Of a stretch of DNA of 64,000 nt, positions 24,489-34,621 are shown piece by piece. A model generated the notes under the pieces. That model saw only the letters and a list, made by a program, of their open reading frames with translations, was not told the origin of the DNA and did not search any database. Source of the stretch: Sipunculus nudus (Eukaryota; Annelida; Sipuncula; Golfingiida; Sipunculidae); the NCBI GenBank assembly GCA_026874595.1, contig CM049317.1:75604891-75668890 (forward strand), written 5' to 3'. Each line of letters begins with the position of its first letter. Within the stretch, counting starts at the first letter, position 1. Both the position numbers and the translations under genes were made by a program.

Positions 24489-24960
24489 TCAGCAAGGTGG
24501 CTTTTGTAGAAGGAAGTAGGTAGTTCTGTAGAAAGATGGTCTTTTGTAGAAGGATGTAAGACGTTCTTCAGTGAATAGGTCTTTTGTAGAAGGAAGTAGT
24601 TCTTCAGCGAAGTGGCTTTTGTAGAAGGAAGTAGGTAGATCTATAGAAAGATGGTCTTTTGTAGAAGGATGTAAGAAGTTCTTCAGTGAATAGGTCTTTT
24701 GTAGAAGGAAGTAGTTCTTCAGCAAGGTGGCTTTTGTAGAAGGAAGTAGGTAGATCTATAGAAAGAAGGTCTTTTGTAGAAGGATGTAGGAAGATCTTCA
24801 GTGAATAGGTCTTTTGTAGAAGGAAGTAGTTCTTCAGCAAGGTGGCTTTTGTAGAAGGAAGTAGGTAGTTCTATAGAAAGATGGTCTTTTGTAGAAGGAT
24901 GTAAGAGGTTCTTCAGTGAATAGGTCTTTTGTAGAAGGAAGTAGTTCTTCAGCAAGGTGG

Positions 24961-25140
24961 CTTTTGTAGAAGGAAGATGGTAATTCTTAAGTGAGGTGGT
25001 CTTTTATACAAGGAAGTAGGAATTTTTACAGTGAGTTGGTCTTTTATAGAAGAAAGTAGGTAGTTCTCTAGTGAGGTGGCTTTTGTTGATGGATATAAGG
25101 AGTTTTTCAGTGAGATGGTCTTTTTCTTGAGGAAGTATGA
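24961..25140. repeat. right copy of the satellite boundary module
   Basis: GGAAGATGGTAATTCTTAAG, TATACAAGGAAGTAGG, TTTTTACAGTGAGTTGG and the TTTTTCTTGAGGAAG block appear in the same order as at 10270-10750, closing the homogeneous core. Confidence 0.85.
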
Positions 25141-26220
25141 AAGATGTAAGGAGTTCATAAGTGAGGTGATCTTTTTCCTAAGGAAGCAGGTATTTCCTCA
25201 GTGGGGAGATCTTTTCTAGAAGTTGGTAGTTCTTCAGAGAGGTGGCTTTTGTAGAAAGATGTAAGGAGTTCTTAAGTGAGGTGATCTTTTTCCTAAGGAA
25301 GCAGGTATTTTCTCAGTGGGTGATCTTTTCTAGAAGAAAGTAGGTAGTTCTTCAGTGAGGTGGCTTTTGTAGAAAGATGTAAGGAGTTCTTAAGTGAGGT
25401 GATCTTTTTCCTAAGGAAGCAGTTACTTCCTCAGTGAGGTAATCTTTTCTAGAAGAAAGTAGGTAGTTTTTCAGTGAGGTGGCTTTTGTAGAAAGATGTA
25501 AGGAGTTCTTAAGTGAGGTGATCTTTTTCCTAAGGAAGCAGGTATTTTCTCAGTGGGTGATCTTTTCTAGAAGAAAGTAGGTAGTTCTTCAGTGAGGTGG
25601 CTTTTGTAGAAAGATGTAAGGAGTTCTTAAGTGAGGTGATCTTTTTCCTAAGGAAGCAGGTAATTTCTCAGTGGGTGATCTTTTCTAGAAGAAAGTAGGT
25701 AGTTCTTCAGAGAGGCGGCTTTTGTAGAAAGATGTAAGGAGTTCTTAAGTGAGGTGATCTTTTTCCTAAGGAAGCAGTTATTTCCTCAGTGAGGTAATCT
25801 TTTCTAGAAGAAACTATGTAGTTTTTAGTGAGGTGGCTTTTGTAGAAAGATGTAAGGAGTTCTTAAGTGAGGTGATCTTTTTCCTAAGGATGCAGGTATT
25901 TTCTCAGTGGGTGATCTTTTCTAGAAGAAAGTAGGTAGTTCTTCAGTGAGGTGGCTTTTGTAGAAAGATGTAAGGAGTTCCTAAGTGAGGTGATCTTTTT
26001 CCTAAGGAAGCAGGTATTTTCTAAGTGGGTGATCTTTTCTAGAAGAAAGTAGGTAGTTCTTCAGAGAGGTTGCTTTTGTAGAATGATGGTTCGGAGTTCT
26101 TAAGTGAGGTGATCTTTTTCCTAAGGAAGCAGTTATTTCCTCAGTGGGGAGATCTTTTCTAGAAGTAGGTAGTTCTTCAGAGAGGAGGCTTTTGTAGAAG
26201 GATGTAAGAAGATCTTAATT
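25141..26220. repeat. ~118-bp diverged relative of the satellite, about 9 copies
   Basis: The unit contains GATGTAAGGAGTTCTTAAG, GATCTTTTTCCTAAGGAAGC, GATCTTTTCTAGAAGAAAG and GGTGGCTTTTGTAGAAAG. Successive GTAGAAAGATGTAAGG words fall at about 25251, 25369, 25488, 25606 and 25724. It is again trimeric and clearly related to the 115-bp unit, but it has been homogenised separately. Confidence 0.9.
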
Positions 26221-26460
26221 GAGGTTGTCTTTTTCCTTAGGAAGTAAATAGTTTTGAATTCTTTAGGGAGGTTGTCTTTCATGGAAGGAAGTATTTATTA
26301 CTTCAGTAATGTGGTCTTTTGTAGGAGGATGTAAGGAGTTCTTCAGTGAGGTGGTCTTTTGTAGAATTAAGAAAGGAATTCTTCAGGGAGGTGGCCTTTT
26401 GTAGAAGAATGCAAGAATTTGTTCAGATAGGTGGTCTTTTATAGTGTGTGATGGAGTTCT
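26221..26460. repeat. degenerate right edge of the satellite
   Basis: About six ~38-bp monomers with GGTGGTCTTTTGTAGAA-like cores and many changes, mirroring the left edge at 9886-10270. Confidence 0.8.
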
Positions 26461-28433
26461 TAAGCAATTTTTGAGTGCAAAACACCTTATTTCAATAGGT
26501 AAGAAACAAAATATATTTGTAGACATAATTAATAATTTCATGATTAACTGCTTGAATATATCAAAACACAGGCTTGCTTAGTACCCAAGTCCTGTATTTT
26601 GAGTACCAAGTAAGAAGAGCTTGATGAGACTAGGTATTCCTTTTTCAGCAATGCCCAGGATAAAGTGCCTTTTTACCTCAAGGAGATGCAAGTTTGATTC
26701 ACCGTTCAGTGTTTGTTATCAGTTATATGGCTCTTAGTGCTAGACCTGTGTAAAATTGTTTATGTGGCTTATTTTATTAGGTGGAAAAATTGGTGGAAAT
26801 AAGAGTTATGGCCTGATAAATCTATCTTTCTTATAATTTCTTCTTTGTGTCTGTTCACAGATACATACATACATATATACCTCAGATAAAGAGCTTTCAT
26901 TGTTTGTTTTGTCACATTACAGCATCACAATGTGACAGGTCATGTGACATGAGAGACCCATGTGACATCAGTGTTGAGTGATCATTTTGAAATTTATAGT
27001 CCACCTGTTTTACAACCTAATCTTCTGACAAAGCATCTACTGTACCTGGTGCTCCTGAAAAGAAAAAAAAATCCCGACTGATCAATTCTATCAGGCAACC
27101 TCATGCAAGAAGGGCATTTTGGTTTGGTTGACGTGACAAAAGGAAAGTACACAATCCTGAGATATAATTGTACAACCCTGGCCTGTACTGTATGCATCAT
27201 TAGCCATCAAAGCACTGAAACTGAATATCGTTCCCACATAGCCAATACAGAGATTTCCTAAGTGGTGCCGCATGATTGGCTTGTGCCAGTTGCTGGAACA
27301 GGACCTCTACTTGATACCTGTTATTACGGGACAGTGGTAAATGTAAAAAGTTAATGTTTGAACCAATGATGATTTCATCAAGTATCAGTTATGTGATCTC
27401 TTGCACACTGGGTTATGATGTCTAATGTATATACATAAATCATCATTTCATGGGATAATGCAATGTACAACATGTGCAATGAAGCATAAATCATATTTTT
27501 TTTTCTACGATAGTATAATGTACACCATTTGAATTTAATCATAAATCTTTTTATATATCTTTAAGACTTAACAATAAATTCTCATTTGTCTGTGTAATTA
27601 TGAATTTGTGGTATAAGCACTTATTTTTCACATATCCTTCACATCATCACAGTGCAAGGTTCTAAGAAACTACAGGTATCCTTCTCTTTCAAAGGGAACT
27701 AATACAGGTCTTTCTGACACCTTTAATGTCATAACCAAAGCTGTCAGGGCATTTTTTATGATGGTTCGTTTCTTTTTGGGTGTGCTTGCATGTGCACAAT
27801 GATTTTAAACTACTAACTGTAACATACTGAAGTATCAAAGTTATTGATCGGAGGCTTCTTGCTACTTTCATGATTTTCATATTTTGTTGTCATTTTCATA
27901 ATTTCAAGAACCAAACTCTACTGATAATTTTTACATGAAAAGTGTGTATGACTCCTTGAAAACCAGCCACAAAAATAATAACCTGTACCTGTATTAATCA
28001 TATGATTTGCTTTTGATGACAAGTTTTAGTGAACAAAAAAAATTATAGATCCATTGTATTTTTTTGCTAGAATCCACTGTATTTATATTGTGTTATGCAT
28101 TACAAGGCAAGGAATAATGAAACTGCAATATTCTCAATACCTGTGTAGTTGACCTTGACCTATGTTGAGAAATCCTCATGACCAGGTCCTTATTAGTAAA
28201 CAGACAAGGTGTGTCCACAAAAAGGTGTAAAGTATAAAATGTAACATAAATAGTGGCATGATTACGTTAACTAATATGTTAATATGTTTAACAGGATTAT
28301 GTTAAGCTGAACATATTAAAGGGCAGCAGCAGGTGCCCTTGGTAAAGAATGTGTTTATTAATTACCTCACTTGGCAGCCTTACTTGCACTAACAAGTACC
28401 TGTACATGATGTTGTATTGTTACCTTAACATAA
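26461..28433. other. mostly unique AT-rich sequence
   Basis: No supported gene. Short minus-strand frames around 27000-27270 lack recognisable motifs. A hairpin lies at 26910-26937 and a TGACCTTGA motif at 28150-28158. Confidence 0.5.
26910..26937. repeat. 9-bp inverted repeat followed by TGTGACA words
   Basis: TGTCACATT and AATGTGACA are separated by 10 bases, followed within 40 bases by two CATGTGACAT words. Function unknown. Confidence 0.75.
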
Positions 28434-28667
28434 CCATATGCACTGATACCAGGAACGCCAGTCTCCTGGTCATGTGACTGCCTTAACGACGACATGCGTC
28501 ACGGCCCATTTGCGGAGAGGAACCAGTCTAGCAACTGGATGTCATATCATCTGGCGGTTTTTGTCACTATCTTGATAATAACATGCAATAAAATCTACAG
28601 GAGCCTGTCACGGGGAGCCATCCAGCATGAGATACCAGCCCCATATCAGTGTATTGTGGTTTCTTAA
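28434..28667 (+). CDS. candidate small exon or ORF with a hydrophobic segment
   Basis: An open frame of 77 codons runs from just after an in-frame stop at 28431 to TAA at 28665-28667. From the first ATG (28494) it would be 57 residues. The segment is more GC-rich and CpG-rich than its flanks. It encodes a polar Cys-containing part (SWSCDCLNDD), then a hydrophobic stretch (SYHLAVFVTILIITC) followed by basic residues (NKIYRSLSR), the layout of a single-pass membrane segment with a cytoplasmic basic flank. A possible splice acceptor (CACTGATACCAG) precedes it, so it could be a terminal exon. I do not recognise the protein. A chance open frame remains quite possible. Confidence 0.25.
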   Translation, partial: PYALIPGTPVSWSCDCLNDDMRHGPFAERNQSSNWMSYHLAVFVTILIITCNKIYRSLSRGAIQHEIPAPYQCIVVS

Positions 28668-28769
28668 CGTTTCCCTTAACTGTTTATTTGTCTATGTTGT
28701 GCCAAATTTAAAACCTGTTGAGTTCTAGCTTATACAGGGAAGTGTTACAGTGGTGTAATATATACTTGG

Positions 28770-28789
28770 TATATATATATATATATATC
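28770..28789. repeat. (TA)n microsatellite
   Basis: About ten TA dinucleotides. Confidence 0.95.
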
Positions 28790-29251
28790 TGGTACAGATA
28801 TTTCTTTTATGAAGTGTTTTGTCTATGACCAGATGCATTAATGTTTCTATGATATGGCTTTATGATTATTTGTGCATTTGTTCCATCTTTATGTACATGT
28901 ATATCTATTATTGCAATGACTCGTGTACAATTAACATTATATACATCTTTAAGGAAATGGGACCCCAGGAGAAATGTAAGGGTGGGGTTGACATATTGAA
29001 AACATAAACACATGGTATAGTGTGCTAGATTTTACTGGTCGTTCATTTATTTTATCTTGGGGTGACAAATACCTTTTTTATAATTACTATATTATTATAC
29101 TTAATAATATATAATGGGTTCTAAAAGCAAAGATAATTTTAAATTTGCTTATTTTAAATAAGTAGAATTTCATCTGATCCTTTGTCCATCATTTAAACTG
29201 ACCATTTATCTGTTCAATATGCCAGAAAAGAAGCCTGGCACTAAAATCAAC

Positions 29252-29308
29252 TTTCTCTCTCTTTCTCTCTCTCTCTTATAGATATGAACATATATATATA
29301 TATATATT
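29252..29308. repeat. (CT)n and (TA)n microsatellites
   Basis: An interrupted CT run at 29252-29277 is followed by a TA run at 29290-29308. Confidence 0.93.
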
Positions 29309-29717
29309 AATGAATGAATGACAGGTACCATCAGAAATGTGTGTATGTACTGTATTTGTGAGGTGGCCAGGAATATCCTCTTAATGCTGAGTTTTGACTT
29401 GCATGACCTCTTGAACTTTGACCTCTGAAGGTTGCCTCTTAAAGGTGTTATCAATACAGTAAACAAAGCTTAAACATTAGGTGATACTGGCAACAGGAGC
29501 TTTTTGTTGACTTGATGTTTGGTTTGTATTGCACATTGGACCATCTTGGACTCTGTCCTTAATATTAAAATACGGCCACGTGCAAGTTTCTGCTGACTGG
29601 TTTTGTGGAAGCTTATGTGAAGTGAATTACAGTAAAGCCAAACTAACTAACATCACAAACCTTGTCATTTTTAAATTAACACTTTAAATATATAAAAAAT
29701 GTTCAGGAAATATAGGT

Positions 29718-29720
<3 letters not shown>

Positions 29721-29756
<36 letters not shown>
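29721..29756. repeat. (AT)18 microsatellite
   Basis: Uninterrupted AT dinucleotides. A short CA run lies nearby at about 29798-29812. Confidence 0.95.
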
Positions 29757-29758
<2 letters not shown>

Positions 29759-30439
29759 TTGACCATTAAACTGATTATTCCTGTAGTATGTCCAACAAAC
29801 ACACACACACAGTTGGTCACACAAACACGCTGGCATTCTTTCATATACATATATGAAAAAAATCTGGGTTTTTTTAAATGCAAAGAAACAAAATAACAAC
29901 TAAAGTATAGCATGCATATATGATGTTTGTTGCATCAGAAAAATATACAGGAATCAATATACATAACTTCATATGCATATATGGAATAGATCATTTATTA
30001 ACCAGTGTTCCAGCTAAATCCCAACTATAGTCCACAAAGGAAAACAATCTCCATGACCCCATTGATCACCGCTCTCATCACTCGCACAATATTAATAACT
30101 GAGACATCAACGGCCTGAACAACACAACCCTCTCAGATTAACATATCCTCTAACAATATATTTTAAAATAAGCTTAATATATCCACCAGGTGTATCCACC
30201 TGCGTTCATATCACAATGGTTTTATTTCTCACACATTCTTGTTGCATGAAGTGTACTTAAATGTGCATAAATTTAATTTTATTTATACATATGCATGACA
30301 TGGGGTGACTTATAAATTGCATGTTTTTTAAAAATAAACAATCCTCATCTGCATGAAGTGTTTCTTAATATATAAAGTTGTATATGAGGGCTTCTTTCTT
30401 TATAACAGTTTCACATGCCCTAATTGTTCCAAGTACACA

Positions 30440-30486
30440 CATATATATATATATCCTGTGTTTGCAATCTATGGTGTGTGTGTGTG
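30440..30486. repeat. short (AT)n and (GT)n microsatellites
   Basis: An AT run at 30440-30454 and a GT run at about 30474-30486. Confidence 0.9.
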
Positions 30487-31339
30487 AGTATGCGCATCTG
30501 TTGTTAGTGTCACATATGTTTTTAATTATAGCTTACCAAACTTCAGCTCTCAATAATTAAAGTCTGCAAGTTTTGCTTGCATATATTCCATTTGGAGCCA
30601 TTCTGATTGTGTTTGTAAGCTTGATCATGTCCTTGATAACAGAACATCCAAATTAGGCAAACTTGATTGTTATAATGGCTAATGAGCTGAGAGTGATAAT
30701 TATATAACAGATCCTGCAGATGAGCTGAAAACTGGACTGCTATTGGTTGATAAGGTGATGACTTCGTTAGGAATCTCCCAATCATAGATAGCGATAGCTA
30801 GGACAGAGGTGCCTATACTGGAGAGGTCATTTCCAAGATTTCTGTTCAAAGGCCTGCTTCAGGTGTCAATATAACATTAGGAAGTTGTGTTGTAATCAAG
30901 TCCACACTATTCAAGTCCAAGTTCCACTCATATAAGACCAGTCAAGTCCATGTCATTCATGTGCAAGACAAAGTTCACATTCTTGGAGTCTTTTATGAAC
31001 TTTTTTAAAGTATTATAAAATGTAGACCTCTCCCTTTACTTGTTAAATCCTGGATCTGACCCTTGTGTAAATTCAAAGTTATATCACAGGTGTGCTGCAT
31101 CTGCTGAATTAAGTGTCTGTGTGTGTATACATGTTACCATTTTATCACTTTAGTAAACCTGTTGCACATTAACACATTCACACTTTGTAGCACACAAACT
31201 ACAGAAGATCACAAATCACAAACGTTTCTAGAATTAAAGTGGACATGAATTATACCTTAGCTGGAACACTAGCATTATCACATTGAACTCTGGATGTGTG
31301 TTTGAACAGTGTATAATAACAATAATAATAACTTCGTCT

Positions 31340-31345
<6 letters not shown>

Positions 31346-31430
<85 letters not shown>
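31346..31430. repeat. long (TA)n microsatellite, about 42 repeats
   Basis: The longest dinucleotide run in the window, with one early TAA interruption. It produces open frames on both strands that are not genes. Confidence 0.96.
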
Positions 31431-31434
<4 letters not shown>

Positions 31435-32280
31435 TCTTATGGATGCACATGAGTATCACATTTGCGTGTAGCTGTATCTGTATGCATAGTCACATGGAAT
31501 GATATGAGTGGTAGACAAAAACAGGCACCAACCTTTTAAAAATACGACGTGTCACCCAACACGGGGATTATCACATGATTAGTGGCAAGCCTGAGCCGAG
31601 AGACAGCACCTTAAAACTTGTCACTAAATGTCTCATGAATTATAGTTGACTCACCTCAGATTTTCTTAAATATCACAAATTATCAACATAACATGATGTA
31701 CACATTATTTTAAAAGCTGGCATATTTATATCACCTACCAGAAATCCAGAATTAGGCTTTTGTTATGAAGTCCTGTTGTTTAATATATTGAAAAAAGTTT
31801 ACTTGCAAGTGACTGTTAAAATTTCCCAATGACTATACAATTCTTCATTTTATTAAAATCCCAGATGGCTAGAATAATGTGTAAATTTTTTTACTTGTTT
31901 TTTTTTTTATTTCCAATTGATTGGATCATTTTATTGGTGCTTTTTTATTGGTGCAATTGTAAAAAAATTCAAATTCCATATCAATTTTTGAAAAAAATTA
32001 TAATACCTGTGAAACAAATTATTTTATATTTTCACATGCACTTCATGGAACATATATATTTACCAAACACTTCTCAATCCTCACATTGAGAGGTTCAATA
32101 AGCTCTACTGAACAGAGCATAAGTGTAAACGATATCGTATACATGGTAGATGTAAAATATGAGCTTTCAAAATATAACTTTTCATTTAGACATGCTGTGA
32201 CATTTTAGAAAAAAAATACAGATTTACATCAGAATTAAATCCAGAGGCCATAATGTGTAAGTGACACGACTAACATACAG

Positions 32281-32477
32281 ACGTGTGTGATGCTCTGGTG
32301 AAGAACTATTTTGCGCAATTACACAAAACAAACTGTAAGGTACGTGCCACTTGTGTTTTCAACAGGGGGTTACCATGTAAATGTAACCCACACAAGTCTA
32401 TCCCGGGTTACAAATACCCCGACGTCTGCTTTGTAAATCCCTGCACACCTGACAGCACACAGGTAGTGATGTCTCAG
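32281..32477 (+). CDS. candidate internal exon encoding a cysteine-rich segment
   Basis: The frame opens right after an in-frame stop and a TAACATACAG acceptor-like site. It reaches a donor-like CTCAG/GTAATA at 32477/32478 in complete codons. There is no ATG at its start, so it would be an internal exon. It encodes about 65 residues with seven cysteines (positions 2, 18, 24, 32, 34, 49 and 54 of the segment), including the core LPCKCNPHKSIPGYKYPDVC. That spacing suggests a disulfide-bonded extracellular domain. I do not recognise the family. Base composition is clearly less AT-rich than the flanks. Without splicing, the frame ends in a TAA that sits inside an AATAAA (32485-32490). An alternative donor AAG/GTACGT lies near 32338. 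Confidence 0.35.
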
Positions 32478-32610
32478 GTAATACAATAAAGTGGTCATCC
32501 ATGTAGTAACATTTGGACTGTTCTTCTATTATTTACTTTCTGTATATATGAAATATATATTAATGTATCCTGTCTGATATTTGCTAACTGAAGTAAGATG
32601 CTTTTTTCAG

Positions 32611-32805
32611 ACAGTCAACAAATTTAAATCCGGTGAAACCCCGAGCTTGTACTTTACAGGTTGGCACATCTTCCTTCAAAACCCTCAGGTGTCTGACCAT
32701 GATGTTTGCAAATGGCTGAGAGTGAAAGTGTATGTCCGAATACTGTTTGGTCTTAGTCACTCTTATGGGGCACCCGCTCAATATTTGTTCAAACGGCTCA
32801 CTTAA
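32611..32805 (+). CDS. weak candidate downstream exon
   Basis: Preceded by a good polypyrimidine and acceptor sequence (GATGCTTTTTTCAG). It is in phase with the exon candidate at 32281-32477, so a 133-bp intron (32478-32610) would join them. The segment runs 64 codons to TAA at 32803-32805 (FTGWHIFLQNP, KWLRVKVYVRILFGLSHSYG). It has no recognised motif. The opposite strand is also open across 32584-32892 (102 codons with an ATG), so strand and coding status are unresolved. Confidence 0.2.
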   Translation, partial: TVNKFKSGETPSLYFTGWHIFLQNPQVSDHDVCKWLRVKVYVRILFGLSHSYGAPAQYLFKRLT

Positions 32806-34226
32806 AACAAGCAAGGCTGTCCATGTACTCAGAGGGTCACCACAAGTTTGTGATCCATGTGAACAGCCTTGCTGGTGCCTGGTTGATAGCATTCTGCTAG
32901 TGACAGCTCAGGAGTTTTCTGTAGAGCAGATATGGTTTCCCTAAAATTTTGTGCGCGAAACAGACTTTGGGTTACTTCAATGAGACCAATTATTACTACA
33001 ATATCTGTGTGTGACCACACTCCATGATGTCACTCGTGAAGCACCCATTTGTCGTACAATATCCATCTGCTTTGTGCTTTACCTACATAAGTGTGGCTTT
33101 GTATGTTTTACATCCATATAATGAAAACATGATCACGTCCGATATATATCCTTAAAGCATCCTCAGCATGCATAACCCATTACACTAACTGTACATCCCA
33201 AGCGGATAGCTACATCCCTCGATCCTCCATCTATATTTAGTATTCCGCTATCTGTGAGCAAGTGCAAGCAATGGATTGGAAAATTTCATAACTCAAAGCA
33301 AGTCTTTTATCACATACAAGCCTTGCTTTATGTTAGTATAGTGGAATGATCATCCAGCTGTTGAACCACATGGTTCATGCTGGGAAGTCCTGTCGGAGAT
33401 AAGAACAGAAATTGTTATCCTCATGGTATGTATTATATACATGTTGGACCTGATCCTTAAATCACAAGTATCCCATGGAATGAAGCAGCAATAGTCCTTT
33501 TTATGGTGATCCTGGTGATTTCATCATTGCGATCACCTATTATAAATTATATCCCTTTGACAAAAGCATATAAAGATTATTGCACTTAGTGAATCTCTGA
33601 AACATTTAGTGCACACATTGAGATCATACAGTACCACCTTTGCAGAAAATAATATTCTGATGTTCATTACAGCTATTATTTTGTACAGTTCCAGGTTTGA
33701 ATGATTTATAGAACATTATCTTGACTATGATAAAGCTGGTCTGATCATGTGACCATTAATTTGGTTACATGATTTTGATAAGTCCAATCATCTTCTTCAT
33801 CATGAGGTCATGACCTCCCTCCCTGTAGAGCTGAGCATGAGAGCAGTCACTATGATATGCTTTTTGAGCACCAGGATTTTTCCAAAACAAATATGATAAA
33901 TTCTAAAATCTAACATTAATTTCCACAAGTTTTTTTTTGTGAAACAGAAAGCAAACAGTCAGTAACACAGGCACTTGGGTGGTCGGCAACTGCACTATCA
34001 CACTTGGAACAAATTGCTTTTATGTAATACACATAGGGCAGGCTGGGCCGGAGGTTAACACTTCTCATGATCATCATCAGGTATTAATACAAGTCGGCAC
34101 TCCCTCCGGCGGAGCTTATATGATATTCAGTATACTTCACAAGGCTTTATGTAGTGAGCAGCAGGCTTCTGCAGAGTCTGCGTCCTGCAGTAATGAGTAA
34201 AGTCAACACCAGGGACATTTTGATTT
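32806..34226. other. unique sequence, nothing supported
   Basis: No repeat array or recognised exon. The 3' untranslated region of the minus-strand CDS at 34247-34621 would fall in its right part, but I found no canonical AATAAA close by on that strand. Confidence 0.45.
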
Positions 34227-34254
34227 GTGTATGACACCGGGTGATGTCATACAC
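34227..34254. repeat. 10-bp perfect hairpin overlapping a stop codon
   Basis: GTGTATGACA and TGTCATACAC are separated by 8 bases. On the minus strand the TGA that ends the CDS at 34247-34621 lies inside the first arm. Confidence 0.85.
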
Positions 34255-34621
34255 TAGTAGGCTGACTGGTGCGCGGCACAGACTGTCCACTTGGGTACGC
34301 CCCTTTATCCCAGGGTGCAACACTAGGAGGAGTTCGGTTAGCACTGCTCGACGTAGAAGGTTGTGCCTGTCGATCTTGTGAAGCTGGTTCGCGGTATATT
34401 TCATTCTGTAACACACTACTCCGTTGCTTATTCTTATATTTATGCCTCCCCGATTTTGAAATTGAGTAATTCCTTTCTTTCTTACTGACGGGTACGACCA
34501 GTTCGGTAGGTCCTGTCTCATCATGTTTTGCAGCTCCTTTTCGTCCTCCTGGGGGAGAGTGGTGCTCCCCGTCCAGTTTACTTTTGTCTTTTTTGCCTAG
34601 TTTTTTAAAGAATCCTGACAT
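34247..34621 (-). CDS. PRR15/PRR15L-like small basic protein (124 aa)
   Basis: This is the most gene-like open frame in the window. It has an ATG at 34621 with A at -3 (ACACCATG) and one uninterrupted frame, and it is less AT-rich than its flanks. The N-terminus MSGFFKKLGKKDKSK is basic. Residues 53-71, SISKSGRHKYKNKQRSSVL, resemble the conserved core of vertebrate PRR15 and PRR15L as I remember it (KISRSGRFKEKRK followed by a small hydrophobic patch). The rest is Ser, Pro and Gln-rich and looks disordered (PSTSSSANRTPPS). At 124 residues it is close to PRR15 (about 130) and PRR15L (about 100), and vertebrate PRR15 has a single coding exon. The molecular function of that family is poorly known. 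A first coding exon of an unrelated protein is the main alternative. Confidence 0.55.
   Translation of the reverse strand: MSGFFKKLGKKDKSKLDGEHHSPPGGRKGAAKHDETGPTELVVPVSKKERNYSISKSGRHKYKNKQRSSVLQNEIYREPASQDRQAQPSTSSSANRTPPSVAPWDKGAYPSGQSVPRTSQPTSV

Larger units (their letters stand above)
10851..24960. repeat. 115-bp satellite core, about 120 copies
   Basis: Near-identical 115-bp units, each made of three subrepeats (about 40, 40 and 35 bp) that share CTTTTGTAGAAGGA. Each unit has an AGATCT in its first subrepeat (a few have AGTTCT). Common alternatives are AAGGTC/ATGGTC, AGACGTT/AGAAGTT and AGCAAGGTGG/AGCGAAGTGG. Minus-strand open frames of 78 codons recur at every unit, but they begin at TTG, not ATG, and overlap one another. 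They arise because 115 leaves remainder 1 on division by 3. I treat the array as non-coding satellite DNA, of heterochromatic or centromeric type by inference only. Confidence 0.96.
28668..32280. other. intergenic or intronic sequence with many microsatellites
   Basis: Dominated by AT-rich sequence with the dinucleotide repeats listed separately. Open frames here (for example 29206-29466, 29671-29913 and 31250-31471) consist mainly of YIYIYI-type translations of (TA)n and are not genes. Confidence 0.6.

Noticed and set aside
10851-24960. A CRISPR-like array
   Set aside because: There are no unique spacers between conserved repeats. The whole unit is repeated, the subrepeats are contiguous and the context is eukaryotic.
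10754-25158. A possible multigene family of ~78-residue proteins on the minus strand
   Set aside because: The frames start at TTG, overlap each other, span two satellite units and are fully explained by the 115-bp period.
29206-31471. Open frames with YIYIYI tracts
   Set aside because: They are translations of (TA)n microsatellites.
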